Shown: positions 43,140 through 52,259, numbered from the stretch's first letter. The stretch: 64,000 nt of DNA from Edaphobacter sp. 12200R-103 (GCF_010093025.1 NZ_CP048114.1:4464001-4528000), one strand, 5' to 3'. Numbers and translations are program-made. Notes: generated by a model from the letters alone, not told the origin.

Positions 43140-44753
43140 TCACGGCTGAGAGCCAATTTGTACGGACGTCACGGCTGATTTGCTGAGAGAGGCGTCGAAG
43201 GCGCGGGGAAAATGGAGGACGGCCGCCCATTCTCCCTTGCGCCGTGCCTGCCACACGATCTCACCGTGAAGAAGCGCTGCGGCCTCAGAGGGAGTGAGGT
43301 CGTGATGGAAGTCAAAGTACTTTGTGTCGAGGGAACGATTCTTCCTGCTCAGGTCGACGTGGCCCGGAGGCGGCTCCCACTTGGTAGAGAACACCAGTGC
43401 CGTATCGTAGCTGCCGGGATCCTGCGCCGCCCGTGAGAGCTGGTCGAAGGCGAAGTTCTGTACGGAGGTGACTCTGACGGGATGCCGGACATAGCCAAGC
43501 TCCGGGCGAGTAAGCTCCGCCGTAGCTGGCCAGGCTGTGAGCACCGTGCTGTCAGGGTAGTGCTGCTCGATAAAAGCGGCCGCGTGCTGGTGCAGGACGA
43601 TCATGTCCCGGTATGTCAGGTTGTCTTCGGGAGCAAAAGCATAGGGAGGGTTGACCCAGATGCCGGCGAGGAAGGCTGCGGCGGTCATTACAGCCAGAAG
43701 CCACCAGCGGCGTACACGGCGCTGCCACTCCGTGATGCAAAGCAGCAGCACCAGCGGATACATGGGAAGCAGATAGCGCGTCAAAAGTGCGCCGCCCAGG
43801 ACAGAGAAGGCAATCCAGTTTGCAACCAGGACGGTGAAGATCGCAGCTCTCGTACGGCGAGGCATGGCGTCCGGGGCGGATGAACGAACCGGCATAAAAA
43901 GAATCGCAATCGTGCACCCGACCGGGACGTACATGTTCATGTGCGCTGAAAGGTGCAGAAGACGATGCCAAAGGGAGAGCACGACGCGGTATGCATCCAG
44001 GTTTGCCGTAGCGTTGTAACGCAGGAACTCAGGGTTGCCGAAGACGAACCCGGTGCGGTGATAGTGGTAGGAGTACCAGGCAATCAGAGGAACGACTGGC
44101 GCTATCAGCGAAACGATCCACACCAGATGCCGTCGCCGAGTAGACGAACTGCCAGAGCGAACCAGCAGGAACGCTTCGAAACCGGCCAAAGCAATCGGCG
44201 TGATAATCGCAGTCTCTTTGGAAAGTGCGGCGAAGGAAAACAGGCCAGATGTGAGGATCTGGTTTTCGCTGTCGGGAGCCAGATATAGGGCAAGTGCCCA
44301 CAGCGTGAAGGCCGTGGCGAAGATATCCGCGTGCGCCAGGGTGCTCTGGGCAAACCAGACAGGATAAAGAGCCGTCAGCAGAACCGTGGCTATGGCAGCC
44401 GGAGTATTCCGCAACGACTTCGCGAGTTGAAACACCGCGACCAGGGCTACCGCGGTGACCATCACAACCAGGGTCCGCGTTCCGCTGATAACAAAGCCGG
44501 AGAGATGCCACCATGCCGCAAGGAGGATCGACGGCAGCGGTGGATGCGCGTTCGAGAGCGTCGTCTGCGGAATCAATGAGCCGGTTCGGAAAAAGTCCCA
44601 GGCGGCGGGAATGTAATAGCCGGCTTCGTCCCAGAAGTAGGGCAGGCGAAGCAGGGTAATGTGGCTCAGGTAAACAGCGGCAAAGAAGAGAGGGAAGAGC
44701 AGCCCCGTTGAAAGGTCAGCGGGGGGCTTGCGGACTCGCGGAGAAGATCGCAC
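43140..44753 (-). CDS. GT39-like membrane glycosyltransferase
   Basis: A 537-residue membrane protein, read from a GTG at 44753. Hydrophobic segments begin after the RVRKPPADLSTG N-terminus (LLFPLFFAAVYLSHITLL), and the first periplasmic loop has YFWDEAGYYIPAAWDF with the catalytic-type Asp-Glu pair of GT39/ArnT-like enzymes. A TLSNAHPPLPSILLA stretch is also typical. It likely transfers a polyprenyl-phosphate sugar; target unknown. It shares low similarity with the GT39 at 35643. The start is nine bases after the DUF3467 gene stop. Confidence 0.85.
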   Translation of the reverse strand: MRSSPRVRKPPADLSTGLLFPLFFAAVYLSHITLLRLPYFWDEAGYYIPAAWDFFRTGSLIPQTTLSNAHPPLPSILLAAWWHLSGFVISGTRTLVVMVTAVALVAVFQLAKSLRNTPAAIATVLLTALYPVWFAQSTLAHADIFATAFTLWALALYLAPDSENQILTSGLFSFAALSKETAIITPIALAGFEAFLLVRSGSSSTRRRHLVWIVSLIAPVVPLIAWYSYHYHRTGFVFGNPEFLRYNATANLDAYRVVLSLWHRLLHLSAHMNMYVPVGCTIAILFMPVRSSAPDAMPRRTRAAIFTVLVANWIAFSVLGGALLTRYLLPMYPLVLLLCITEWQRRVRRWWLLAVMTAAAFLAGIWVNPPYAFAPEDNLTYRDMIVLHQHAAAFIEQHYPDSTVLTAWPATAELTRPELGYVRHPVRVTSVQNFAFDQLSRAAQDPGSYDTALVFSTKWEPPPGHVDLSRKNRSLDTKYFDFHHDLTPSEAAALLHGEIVWQARRKGEWAAVLHFPRAFDASLSKSAVTSVQIGSQP

Positions 44754-44762
44754 ACGCCTCTT

Positions 44763-45071
44763 CTAGTGAACCGGGCCGCCGGCTGGAGGAACCTGCTGAT
44801 CGAGAACGATGGTTCCAAAGGTCTTCTCGTACTGCTCCAGATTGTGAGCTAGCACATTGTGCAATGCCTTGGCCTGCTGTGGGCTCAGGTAGACTCCCTG
44901 GAAATTTTTGACGGTGAGCTCGTTCGGGCTGTCCTGACTCATCGTTCCAAAAACCAGCATAAAGTCCCACACCGACATGCGTACCTGCACGCTGTTGGCG
45001 TAGCCTTCACGGTAATCAGGGGTGCTGGAGAGGTTGAGCGTGGGCTCGGCGTTCGGCTTGGTCTGATTCAT
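44763..45071 (-). CDS. DUF3467-family protein
   Basis: A 102-residue cytosolic protein with the DUF3467 pattern: TPDYREGYANSVQVRMSVWDFMLVFG (residues 17-42) and the C-terminal SPQQAKALHNVLAHNLEQYEKTFG. Function not known; found next to diverse genes in acidobacteria and proteobacteria. It precedes the GT39-like membrane gene by nine bases, so the two share a transcript. Confidence 0.85.
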   Translation of the reverse strand: MNQTKPNAEPTLNLSSTPDYREGYANSVQVRMSVWDFMLVFGTMSQDSPNELTVKNFQGVYLSPQQAKALHNVLAHNLEQYEKTFGTIVLDQQVPPAGGPVH

Positions 45072-45450
45072 ACAGCTGCTTTCCAGAGAAGTTTTATCGG
45101 GAGATCGAAACCCTCGCCGTGGAGGCCGGTTCCGAGCGGATTGGATATTTCCCGCTCCGATTTACGACTTCATTCTACATGCCGCAGCGTTGCGGCCGTC
45201 TTTCCGTGTATGTGTATGGGCCTGCGAGCGATAGAAGCCAGCTCCCAGGAAAAATAAATCGTCTGGATAGGACATTGACCCTATGCATCTACTGCTCAGG
45301 TGATATTGAATCGCACAACGGCAGGTTAGTAGGAGTAAACGGGCCTGAAAATCGCACCCGTGCCGGTATGTTGTCTAGAATATCGACCTGGCAGTAAAGC
45401 CTCGGCCGTCTGCGATCCTAAAAGGCTAGCTTCGATCGGGAGTACGTGAC
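45072..45450. other. 379-base gap between DUF3467 and cytochrome genes
   Basis: Divergent start region. No gene seen. A small perfect hairpin GCCGCA-GCGT-TGCGGC lies at 45181-45196. TTGACC at 45275-45280 has no well-spaced -10 partner. No riboswitch or tRNA recognised. Confidence 0.4.
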
Positions 45451-46281
45451 TTGCACCGCATTGCCTCATCTCTGTGTATCAGGGTTTTCTGCACGGCCGT
45501 AGTGTTTGCTGCCTCCACACTGGCGGCACAGGTTGCTGCTGCTCCGCAGGAGCATTCTGCTGTAGCGAACGCAGATGCGGGTGCGCACACCTTCTCCACC
45601 TACTGCTCAGGATGCCATGGGGCCGATGGCCGCGGGGGAGAACGCGCTCCAAACATTGCCACTGCCCGCAATATCATTGCCCTGTCGGATGCAGATCTTG
45701 TCGCCATCGTCCAGAAAGGAGTCTCCGGCTCGGGAATGCCTGCCTTCGGCTTCCTTGGCGATCAGACGATTAAGGATGTGGTCGCTCACCTGCGAGATCT
45801 GCAGGGCAAAAACTCTGCTATTCAGATCACGGGCAATCCCGAAGCAGGCAAGGCGTTGTTCTTTGGGAAGGCCGGGTGCTCCCAGTGTCACATGATGAAG
45901 GGGCAGGGAGGCTTTATCGCTGCCGACCTGACCGATTACGCCAGCGGCCTTACATCGGACACGATCTCAGACGCCATCACCAAGCCCGACGCTGTTCTCG
46001 CTCCCGTCTCCACGGTGGTGGAGGCTGTGCTTCCCGATGGGAGGCAGATCGTCGGATTGGCCAGGGCGGAGGATAACTTCACCATCACGTTGCAATCCGA
46101 AGATGGGCGCTGGCATACGCTCGAAAAATCGAAGTTGAAGAGCCTGAAGCACACAGAGCATTCGCTCCATCCGCGCGATTATGCGACAAGGCTATCTACT
46201 GAAGAATTGAATGATGTGGTGAGTTACCTGACGTTCTCCGCTGCGGCCGCCCCACCAAAGCCACACGGGAGGCGCCATTGA
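45451..46281 (+). CDS. Exported diheme cytochrome c
   Basis: A 276-residue protein with a signal peptide (to about residue 31) and two c-type heme sites: CSGCH at residues 52-56 and CSQCH at 143-147. Each site is in a separate cytochrome c domain; GMPAFGF near residue 95 may supply an axial Met for the first. A C-terminal part has VGLARAEDNFTITLQSEDGR, as in cytochromes linked to PQQ or glucose dehydrogenases. Start is the TTG at 45451. Its TGA overlaps the TTG of the next gene. It probably takes electrons from the PQQ dehydrogenase at 47246. Confidence 0.88.
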   Translation: MHRIASSLCIRVFCTAVVFAASTLAAQVAAAPQEHSAVANADAGAHTFSTYCSGCHGADGRGGERAPNIATARNIIALSDADLVAIVQKGVSGSGMPAFGFLGDQTIKDVVAHLRDLQGKNSAIQITGNPEAGKALFFGKAGCSQCHMMKGQGGFIAADLTDYASGLTSDTISDAITKPDAVLAPVSTVVEAVLPDGRQIVGLARAEDNFTITLQSEDGRWHTLEKSKLKSLKHTEHSLHPRDYATRLSTEELNDVVSYLTFSAAAAPPKPHGRRH

Positions 46282-47249
46282 GACGCATATTCTGTGTCTG
46301 TCTCTTCCTCTCTTTGAGCATCCCCGTCGTTGCGCAGAAAGAGCAGCCCGCGCGGGGCTTTTCTCTCAAAGCGGAAGATCCGGCGTTCTGGAAACTCTTC
46401 GATCGCGATGCGAAGCTCAGCATAATGGGCGACGGTTTTGGCTTTACCGAAGGGCCGGTGTGGGAGCCTGCCGGGACGCTTCTGGTGAGCGATGAGACGA
46501 AGAATGCAATCTATCGGCTCTATCCTGACGGACATCGCGACGAACTTATCCAGCTTGGCGATCCCGATGGCAACACCTTCGACAGAGAACACCGGCTGAT
46601 CGTAACTGCCAGTGTGCTGCGCGCCATCATCCGGCTGTCGCCCGATATGAAGAGCTATACGGTTCTGGCTGATCGTTACAAGGGCCAGCGCCTGAATAGC
46701 CCCAACGATGTGACCCTGGGCCCCGAGGGAGCGATCTACTTCACCGACCCGACGCTCGACCTCGTCAAGGGCGAAAAGCAGGAGATTCCCTTCCAGGGCG
46801 TCTACAGGCTGGATGCGAAGGGCGATCTGACTCTGCTGACCGACGAGATTCATCAGCCGAACGGATTGGCATTTTCTCCCGATGGCAAATTTCTCTACGT
46901 GGATGACACTGCGCAGAAAAATATTCACCGCTATCGCCTCCATAACGGAGTATTAAGCGACGGGATGGTCTTCGCGGATGAAAACGTGCCCGGAGCGCGT
47001 GGAGTCCCTGACGGGATGAAGACGGATACCAGAGGCAATCTCTACGTGACCGGTCCTGGTGGAGTATGGGTGTGGAGTGCAGCGGGCAAGCACCTGGGGA
47101 CGATCCTTCTGCCGCATCAGCCCGCAAATCTCACATGGGGTGGTCCAAAGAACTCAGTGCTCTATCTGACAGCTGGCTCCTTCGTTTACACGCTTCCGAC
47201 GAAAACAAAAGGACACCTCTCTTATCCTGCCAGGGCGGTACGCCCATGA
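46278..47249 (+). CDS. SMP-30/gluconolactonase-family protein
   Basis: A 323-residue exported beta-propeller of the SMP-30/LRE family. Signal peptide at residues 1-20; then GFTEGPVWEPAGTLLVSDETKNAIYRLYPDG (Glu as metal ligand), LNSPNDVTLGPEGAIYFTDP (Asn/Asp ligand) and QPNGLAFSPDGKFLYVDD, the conserved propeller motifs. It hydrolyses sugar lactones such as gluconolactone. The TTG start overlaps the cytochrome stop (GGGAGG upstream), and its stop overlaps the dehydrogenase start. In this operon it could process the lactone produced by the dehydrogenase. Confidence 0.9.
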   Translation: MRRIFCVCLFLSLSIPVVAQKEQPARGFSLKAEDPAFWKLFDRDAKLSIMGDGFGFTEGPVWEPAGTLLVSDETKNAIYRLYPDGHRDELIQLGDPDGNTFDREHRLIVTASVLRAIIRLSPDMKSYTVLADRYKGQRLNSPNDVTLGPEGAIYFTDPTLDLVKGEKQEIPFQGVYRLDAKGDLTLLTDEIHQPNGLAFSPDGKFLYVDDTAQKNIHRYRLHNGVLSDGMVFADENVPGARGVPDGMKTDTRGNLYVTGPGGVWVWSAAGKHLGTILLPHQPANLTWGGPKNSVLYLTAGSFVYTLPTKTKGHLSYPARAVRP

Positions 47250-48901
47250 AGATGATGCAACTGTGCACGGGGTTAATGTGTCTTTCGACTGCGCTGCTGG
47301 CACAGACGAAGTCCACGGCTCCAGGCCCGCAGAACTCGCGCAATGGCATCGTCGATGTCAAAGCAGCGGACCTGATGAAGTCGTCCATTCATGACGACTG
47401 GCCCATGTACAATGGCGACTACACCGGACGTAGATACAGCAGCCTGATGCAGGTTACGCCGGAGAATGCCCACCGTCTGGCTCCGCAGTGGGTCTTTCAC
47501 AGCAGGAATCCGGGAGTCCTCGAACTGACGCCGGTGGTGGTTGCCGGGGTGATGTTCGTAACCGGATCCAACGATGCTTACGCGCTCGACGCTACGACCG
47601 GAAAGATTCTATGGCACCATGAACGGCCGGTTACCCAAGGTCTGATCGATGATGCTTCGGGACACATTAACCGAGGCGTTGCTGTGCTCGGAACGCGTAT
47701 CTACATGGAGACGGACAACGCTCATCTGCTTTGTCTCGACGCGCGCAGCGGCAACCTGATCTGGGACGTCCCTTACGCCTTCAACAATCGCAACTACGGT
47801 GCAACCAGTGCGCCGCTAATCGTGAAAGATAAGGTACTGGTCGGGACCTCCGGTGGAGATGACGGCGTTCGTGGTTTTGTGGCGGCGTACGATGCAGAGA
47901 CGGGCAAAGAGGCCTGGCGCTTCTGGACAATTCCTGCTCCTGGCGAGCCGGGATCGGAGACATGGCCCACCAGCGGAAAATATAAAGATGCCTGGAAGAA
48001 TGGCGGCGCCACTACCTGGCTCCCTGGCACCTTCGATCCTGAACTGAACCTGATCTTCTGGCCGACCAGCAATCCCTCTCCCGATTTCGACGGCTCAGTA
48101 CGTGAAGGGGATAATCTTTACACCAGCAGTGTGCTTGCACTGGACCCCGACACAGGGAAACTGAAGTGGCACTTCCAGTTCACGCCGCACGATCTGAACG
48201 ACTACGATGCGACCGAGACGCCTGTGCTGATCGACGCCGTGTACAAGGGTTCGCCGCGCAAGCTGCTCCTCCAGGCAAATCGCAATGGCTTCGTCTACAT
48301 TCTCGATCGCACCACGGGCAAATATTTAGGGTCGAAGCAGTTTGCGCTCAAGCAGAACTGGGCCAAAGGAATCGACGCGAATGGCCGACCGATCCGCACA
48401 GACCTGGTGCCGACGGCGGAGGGAACCCGCATGTGTCCGAGCTACGGCGGCGGCACCAACTGGTACTCGCCCACCTATAGCGAGACCACGCACCTGTTCT
48501 ATTTCCTGGCGCTGGACGACTGCTCCGTCTTCAAGGCAAAGACCGCCGATTTCGAAGAGGGAAAGGCGTACTACTCGACCGGAGCAGGCCACATGCCGAA
48601 CGAAAAGGCGAAGAAGTATCTGATGGCCTTCGATCCGTTCAACGACAAGTTCGCCTGGATCAATCCACAGGCAGGTGTCGGACGCTCTTCTGGAGGCGTC
48701 ATGTCGACGGCGACCGGCCTGGTGGCCTTTGGCGATGATGCGGAGGAGTTTGAGGTGATCGATGGCCACAACGGGCACCCGCTGTATCACTTCAACGTAG
48801 GCCAGCCACTGCACGCCTCACCAATGAGCTATGCGGTCAATGGCAGGCAGTACTTCGCGATTGCGGCTGGAAGCGACCTGTTTACGTTTGCTCTGCCCTG
48901 A
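47246..48901 (+). CDS. PQQ-dependent dehydrogenase (quinoprotein)
   Basis: A 551-residue eight-bladed quinoprotein. Start at the ATG 47246, which overlaps the upstream TGA (ATGA). A short signal peptide (MKMMQLCTGLMCLSTALL) leads to DWPMYNGDYTGRRYSSLMQVTPENA (tryptophan-docking start) and repeated blades ending WHFQFTPHDLNDYDATETPVLI, then TGLVAFGDDAEEFEVIDG. It oxidises alcohols or sugars in the periplasm using PQQ and Ca2+. It lacks its own heme domain, so the diheme cytochrome encoded upstream is the likely electron acceptor. Substrate unknown; the lactonase neighbour suggests an aldose or lactone-forming sugar. Confidence 0.9.
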   Translation: MKMMQLCTGLMCLSTALLAQTKSTAPGPQNSRNGIVDVKAADLMKSSIHDDWPMYNGDYTGRRYSSLMQVTPENAHRLAPQWVFHSRNPGVLELTPVVVAGVMFVTGSNDAYALDATTGKILWHHERPVTQGLIDDASGHINRGVAVLGTRIYMETDNAHLLCLDARSGNLIWDVPYAFNNRNYGATSAPLIVKDKVLVGTSGGDDGVRGFVAAYDAETGKEAWRFWTIPAPGEPGSETWPTSGKYKDAWKNGGATTWLPGTFDPELNLIFWPTSNPSPDFDGSVREGDNLYTSSVLALDPDTGKLKWHFQFTPHDLNDYDATETPVLIDAVYKGSPRKLLLQANRNGFVYILDRTTGKYLGSKQFALKQNWAKGIDANGRPIRTDLVPTAEGTRMCPSYGGGTNWYSPTYSETTHLFYFLALDDCSVFKAKTADFEEGKAYYSTGAGHMPNEKAKKYLMAFDPFNDKFAWINPQAGVGRSSGGVMSTATGLVAFGDDAEEFEVIDGHNGHPLYHFNVGQPLHASPMSYAVNGRQYFAIAAGSDLFTFALP

Positions 48902-48970
48902 GGGTGACGCGCCTGGCTCGAAAGCGATGCTCCTGAGCAGAAGTTCTACCGAGGCAATTAGAAGAGTTGG

Positions 48971-49052
48971 TGCGAAAGGGGGGACTTGAACCCCCACGGG
49001 TTTCCCCGCCAGATCCTAAGTCTGGTGCGTCTGCCAATTTCGCCACTTTCGC
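48971..49052 (-). tRNA. tRNA-Leu (anticodon UAG)
   Basis: On the minus strand a class II tRNA folds with acceptor stem GCGAAAG/CTTTCGC and discriminator A. The anticodon stem CCAGA/TCTGG bears the loop CTTAGGA, giving anticodon TAG (Leu, reads CUA and CUN). The long variable arm CGGGGAAACCCGT and the T arm GGGGGTTCAAGTCCCCC are typical of tRNA-Leu. CCA is not encoded. It lies between two plus-strand protein genes. Confidence 0.95.
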
Positions 49053-49421
49053 ACGTTCATCATCGCTGGTTGCCTGACAGGATATGGCAAATCGGGAGAC
49101 CCTCAGAGTAGAGCAATATCTCCGACTCGGTCACATATCTTCGTCCTCTAAATTGTACGGGATTAGAAGATATTCGGGAGTCTTGCTATAGGAGCTCCGC
49201 GCAACTGCTCGATAGCAGCGGCTTCGACTCATCAAAGTCATCCGGCGCCTCTTTTTTCCAGAGTTAGCGCTCAAGGAGCTTTCTACGCTGTCCTGCCATC
49301 CTGTCGCTATGATAAAAAGACGAAATCGGTCGCCCAATCCGGGCTGGTCTGCTTTGCTGCTTACCAAACTTGATTCAATCTCCTCTGCCCCGCGGCGAGG
49401 AATCATCGTGGAGAATACTGA
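49053..49421. other. 369-base gap between tRNA-Leu and gnd
   Basis: Upstream region of both the minus-strand tRNA and gnd. TATGAT at 49308-49313 could be a -10 for gnd but the -35 is poor (ACGCTG). CTTTTTTCC at about 49251 is a T-run without a hairpin. No gene or structured RNA recognised. Confidence 0.4.
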
Positions 49422-50882
49422 ATGTCTGAAGGAACTTGCGATATAGGTCTGATCGGTCTGGCCGTCATGGGCCAAAACCTTGTGCTGAACATGAACGATC
49501 ACGGCTTCAAGGTTGCAGTCTTTAACCGGACGACCTCGAAGGTTGATGAATTTATCAATCACGAAGCGAAGGGAACCCAGGTTGTGGGGGCCCACTCGGC
49601 TGAGGAACTCTGTAAGCTGCTGAAGCGTCCGCGCCGGGTGATGTTGATGGTGAAGGCCGGAGACGTCGTCGATCAGACCATCGAGCATGTCCTCCCCTAT
49701 CTGGAAAAGGGTGACATCATCATCGACGGCGGCAACTCACTTTTCACCGATTCCAACCGCCGCCGGAAGGAACTTGCCGAGAAGGGGATTCTCTTCATCG
49801 GAACCGGCGTCTCCGGTGGTGAAGAGGGCGCCCGTTTCGGTCCGTCCATCATGCCCGGAGGAGATCCCGCAGCGTGGCCTTATGTGAAGGAAATCTTCCA
49901 GGCCATTGCGGCCAAGGTGGAAGATGGTTCGCCGTGCTGCGACTGGGTTGGTCCCGATGGCGCCGGCCACTACGTCAAGATGGTCCACAACGGCATCGAG
50001 TATGGCGACATTCAGCTGATCTGCGAGGCGTACCAGCTTCTGCGGGATGCTCTTGGCCTGACGCCCGATGAACTCGCCGAGATCTTTACCGAGTGGAACA
50101 AGGGAGAGCTGGACAGCTATCTCATCGAGATCACCAGCAAGATCTTCGCCAAGAAGGACGACGACGGCCAGCCGCTGATCGACAAGATTCTGGACACTGC
50201 GGGCCAGAAGGGAACCGGCAAGTGGACGGCAATCTCCGCTCTCGATCTGGGCCAGCCGGTTACGCTGATCGGAGAGAGCGTCTTCGCCCGCTGCCTGTCC
50301 GCCCTGAAGGACGAGCGTGTCGCTGCTTCGAAGATTCTTGAAGGGCCGAAGAAGGTTCTGACGATCTCGGAGAAGAAGGCGTTCATCGAAGATGTGCGTC
50401 GTGCACTCTACTGCTCCAAGATGGTGAGCTACGCGCAGGGCTACATGCTGCTTCGCGCCATCGAGCAGGAGCAGAAGTGGGAGCTGAACATGGGAGGCAT
50501 CGCGTTGATGTGGCGCGGCGGCTGCATCATCCGCAGCGTCTTCCTCGGCAATATCAAGGCCGCGTTCGATAAGAATCCCAAGCTGCAGAATCTTCTGCTG
50601 GATGACTTCTTTTCGAGCGCACTCAACAAGTACGGCGCCTCCTGGCGCAAAGCCATCATCCACGCGATTGAGGTTGGAGTTCCCACGCCCGCCTTCTCAA
50701 CGGCTCTGGCGTTCTATGACGGCTATCGTTCAGAGAACCTGCCGGCAAACCTGCTCCAGGCTCAGCGCGATTTCTTCGGAGCGCACACCTACGAGCGTGT
50801 CGACAAGCCGCGCGGCGAGTACTTCCACACTAACTGGACTGGCACTGGCGGCCGCGTCTCCTCAAGCACCTATAACGCGTAG
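49422..50882 (+). CDS. gnd: 6-phosphogluconate dehydrogenase (decarboxylating)
   Basis: A 486-residue NADP-type 6PGDH, the oxidative pentose phosphate step giving ribulose 5-phosphate and NADPH. The Rossmann fold begins with GLIGLAVMGQNLVLNMNDHG; the substrate-binding block VGPDGAGHYVKMVHNGIEYGDIQLICEAY (catalytic Lys and His-Asn near residue 185) and the C-terminal HTYERVDKPRGEYFHTNW are all present. Full-length (468-490 usual). The ATG at 49422 is preceded by GGAGAA. A terminator follows immediately. Confidence 0.97.
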   Translation: MSEGTCDIGLIGLAVMGQNLVLNMNDHGFKVAVFNRTTSKVDEFINHEAKGTQVVGAHSAEELCKLLKRPRRVMLMVKAGDVVDQTIEHVLPYLEKGDIIIDGGNSLFTDSNRRRKELAEKGILFIGTGVSGGEEGARFGPSIMPGGDPAAWPYVKEIFQAIAAKVEDGSPCCDWVGPDGAGHYVKMVHNGIEYGDIQLICEAYQLLRDALGLTPDELAEIFTEWNKGELDSYLIEITSKIFAKKDDDGQPLIDKILDTAGQKGTGKWTAISALDLGQPVTLIGESVFARCLSALKDERVAASKILEGPKKVLTISEKKAFIEDVRRALYCSKMVSYAQGYMLLRAIEQEQKWELNMGGIALMWRGGCIIRSVFLGNIKAAFDKNPKLQNLLLDDFFSSALNKYGASWRKAIIHAIEVGVPTPAFSTALAFYDGYRSENLPANLLQAQRDFFGAHTYERVDKPRGEYFHTNWTGTGGRVSSSTYNA

Positions 50883-50896
50883 CGGCAGAATGGGTG

Positions 50897-50930
50897 AAAG
50901 GGGCGAGCTCATGGCTCGCCCCTTTCTCTT
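50897..50930 (+). terminator. Intrinsic terminator after gnd
   Basis: AAAGGGGCGAGC at 50897-50908 and GCTCGCCCCTTT at 50914-50925 form a perfect 12-bp stem with a TCATG loop, followed by CTCTTGC. Fifteen bases after the gnd stop. Confidence 0.85.
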
Positions 50931-50958
50931 GCAGGGAGTTAATGTTTCCCAGACCGGG

Positions 50959-51231
50959 TTACTTCAAATGCTGCCAGGCATCGTACGTGAAGATGCCAAC
51001 AATACTTACGGTCATTGCCGCTGCAGCAAATCCAAGGACGCGGATGGCTGGAGCGATTCTGTTGACCTTGCGAACAATTTCAGTCTGTTCGTGCTGTTCG
51101 TGACTTTCCTGATCGGTCAGAAAGAGTTGATCTTCCTCGTACCGCGTGAGCTGTCCACGGTACGCAAGCAGCGCCAGGAAACAGGCTGCCACAACTCCCC
51201 AGATGATGAGCATGATGGGTATTGCGCTCAT
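50959..51231 (-). CDS. Small membrane protein (90 aa)
   Basis: Unrecognised. Two hydrophobic helices: residues 4-24 (IPIMLIIWGVVAACFLALLAY) and 64-84 (AIRVLGFAAAAMTVSIVGIFT) flank a charged EEDQLFLTDQESHEQHEQTE loop of about 25 residues. GGAGGG sits 7 bases before the ATG. It is probably a real small inner-membrane protein. Convergent with gnd. The 242-base stretch from 51232 to 51473 shows nothing identifiable. Confidence 0.75.
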   Translation of the reverse strand: MSAIPIMLIIWGVVAACFLALLAYRGQLTRYEEDQLFLTDQESHEQHEQTEIVRKVNRIAPAIRVLGFAAAAMTVSIVGIFTYDAWQHLK

Positions 51232-51473
51232 AACGTTCCCTCCGCCCTTTTCAGGGTTGGCAATATGGGCGATCCGGGCTGGGCCATTGGCGGGCCGGCA
51301 GCAGGCTCGGATGGCAGCGGGGGCCGTCCGACGGCATCATACGCCTGCGCAACAGGAATGCACTAGCTTTTTGTGGCCAGTTGACTACGCAGGTTCCCCT
51401 TCGCCGGAACAATGCCACACCTGTCGAAACCGGTGTCTGTCCCATACTCAAAGGAGCTTTTTTCGGGAGTCGT

Positions 51474-51659
51474 CTAGTGTCGCATCAAGATATAGACGCC
51501 GACACCCGCAACTCCAAGAAAGACAAGGAGGACCAGGCCAATCAGCACAGCGATGAACTGTGACGCACGTTTGGCGGCAGCCTCCGTCGGCTGGGTAATC
51601 CCGAACGTGTTGATAAAGGCATTCGCCAGCAGAAGGAGTGGTTTCATAGACTTGGCCAT
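51474..51659 (-). CDS. Small membrane protein (61 aa)
   Basis: A 61-residue protein starting MAKSMKPLLLLANAFINTFG, with a C-terminal helix AVLIGLVLLVFLGVAGVGVYILM. The middle, TQPTEAAAKRASQF, is amphipathic. The sequence looks conserved-type (hydrophobic arrangement, no repeats), and I recall similar short acidobacterial membrane proteins, but no name can be assigned. No strong ribosome-binding site; an alternative start is the internal Met five codons later. Confidence 0.6.
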   Translation of the reverse strand: MAKSMKPLLLLANAFINTFGITQPTEAAAKRASQFIAVLIGLVLLVFLGVAGVGVYILMRH

Positions 51660-51763
51660 GAAGATGGCGGCTGTGCATTCGATCTTAGCAGGTCATATCC
51701 TGCATCCGTTTGGATGCAAAGACATCTAACACAATGTGTCTCTCCTGCCTCCGGATTGACGGC

Positions 51764-51792
51764 TTGCCGCTGGGTCTGAGGAGGCATACACT
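51764..51792 (+). promoter_or_regulatory. Candidate promoter of the Fe-S carrier gene
   Basis: TTGCCG at 51764-51769 and TACACT at 51787-51792 with a 17-base spacer, followed 26 bases later by the ATG at 51819. Both hexamers match the sigma-70 consensus at 4 of 6 positions. CAAGGAGA before the ATG is a good ribosome-binding site. Confidence 0.5.
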
Positions 51793-51818
51793 TAAGGAGT
51801 CTGAGACAAGGAGATTCG

Positions 51819-52205
51819 ATGTCATCTGCCACTGTCACCCCTACTGCTGAAGTTGTTACTGGCGCCCCTGCTTCCTCGCACGTCGTTAACCTCACCTCCA
51901 ATGCAATCGCTAAGGTGAAGGAAATTATGGCCACGCAGGATCCAGTTCCCGCTGGCCTCAGGATCGGTGTTGTCGGTGGAGGCTGTTCCGGCTTCCAGTA
52001 CTCAATGTCTTTTGAAAATCAGCCCGGAATGATGGATAAGGTTCTCAGGTTTGACGATCTCAAAGTCTTTGTGGACGCAACCTCGGCCATGTATCTGAAT
52101 AACTGCACGGTCGACTACGTCGAGACGCTTGAGGCCGCCGGCTTCAAGTTCGAGAATGCCGCCGTAAAGTCGACCTGCGGATGCGGTTCCAGCTTCAGCG
52201 TCTAA
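51819..52205 (+). CDS. Fe-S cluster carrier, A-type (ErpA/IscA-like)
   Basis: A 128-residue HesB/IscA-family protein. The three cluster-binding cysteines are present: GCSGFQYSM (first) and CGCGSSFSV (two near the end). A roughly 25-residue Thr/Ala/Val N-terminal extension (SSATVTPTAEVVTGAPASS) precedes the core. It transfers [2Fe-2S]/[4Fe-4S] clusters to apo-proteins. It stands alone with its own promoter and terminator. The exact A-type subfamily cannot be decided from sequence alone. Confidence 0.93.
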   Translation: MSSATVTPTAEVVTGAPASSHVVNLTSNAIAKVKEIMATQDPVPAGLRIGVVGGGCSGFQYSMSFENQPGMMDKVLRFDDLKVFVDATSAMYLNNCTVDYVETLEAAGFKFENAAVKSTCGCGSSFSV

Positions 52206-52227
52206 GCCCCGTCTTCTTGGAACGACG

Positions 52228-52259
52228 AAAAGCCCCGGAGATCTCCGGGGCTTTTGCTG
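52228..52259 (+). terminator. Intrinsic terminator after the Fe-S carrier gene
   Basis: AAAAGCCCCGGA at 52228-52239 and TCCGGGGCTTTT at 52244-52255 form a perfect 12-bp stem with a GATC loop. The A-run at the 5' arm and T-run in the 3' arm make it symmetric, so it can act in both directions. Confidence 0.85.

Noticed and set aside
45275..45306. Promoter TTGACC...TGATAT upstream of the cytochrome gene
   Set aside because: Spacing between the elements is about 20 bases, outside the usual range.
49131..49688. 185-residue minus-strand frame overlapping gnd
   Set aside because: Its N-terminal half is antisense to gnd, with no recognisable motifs.
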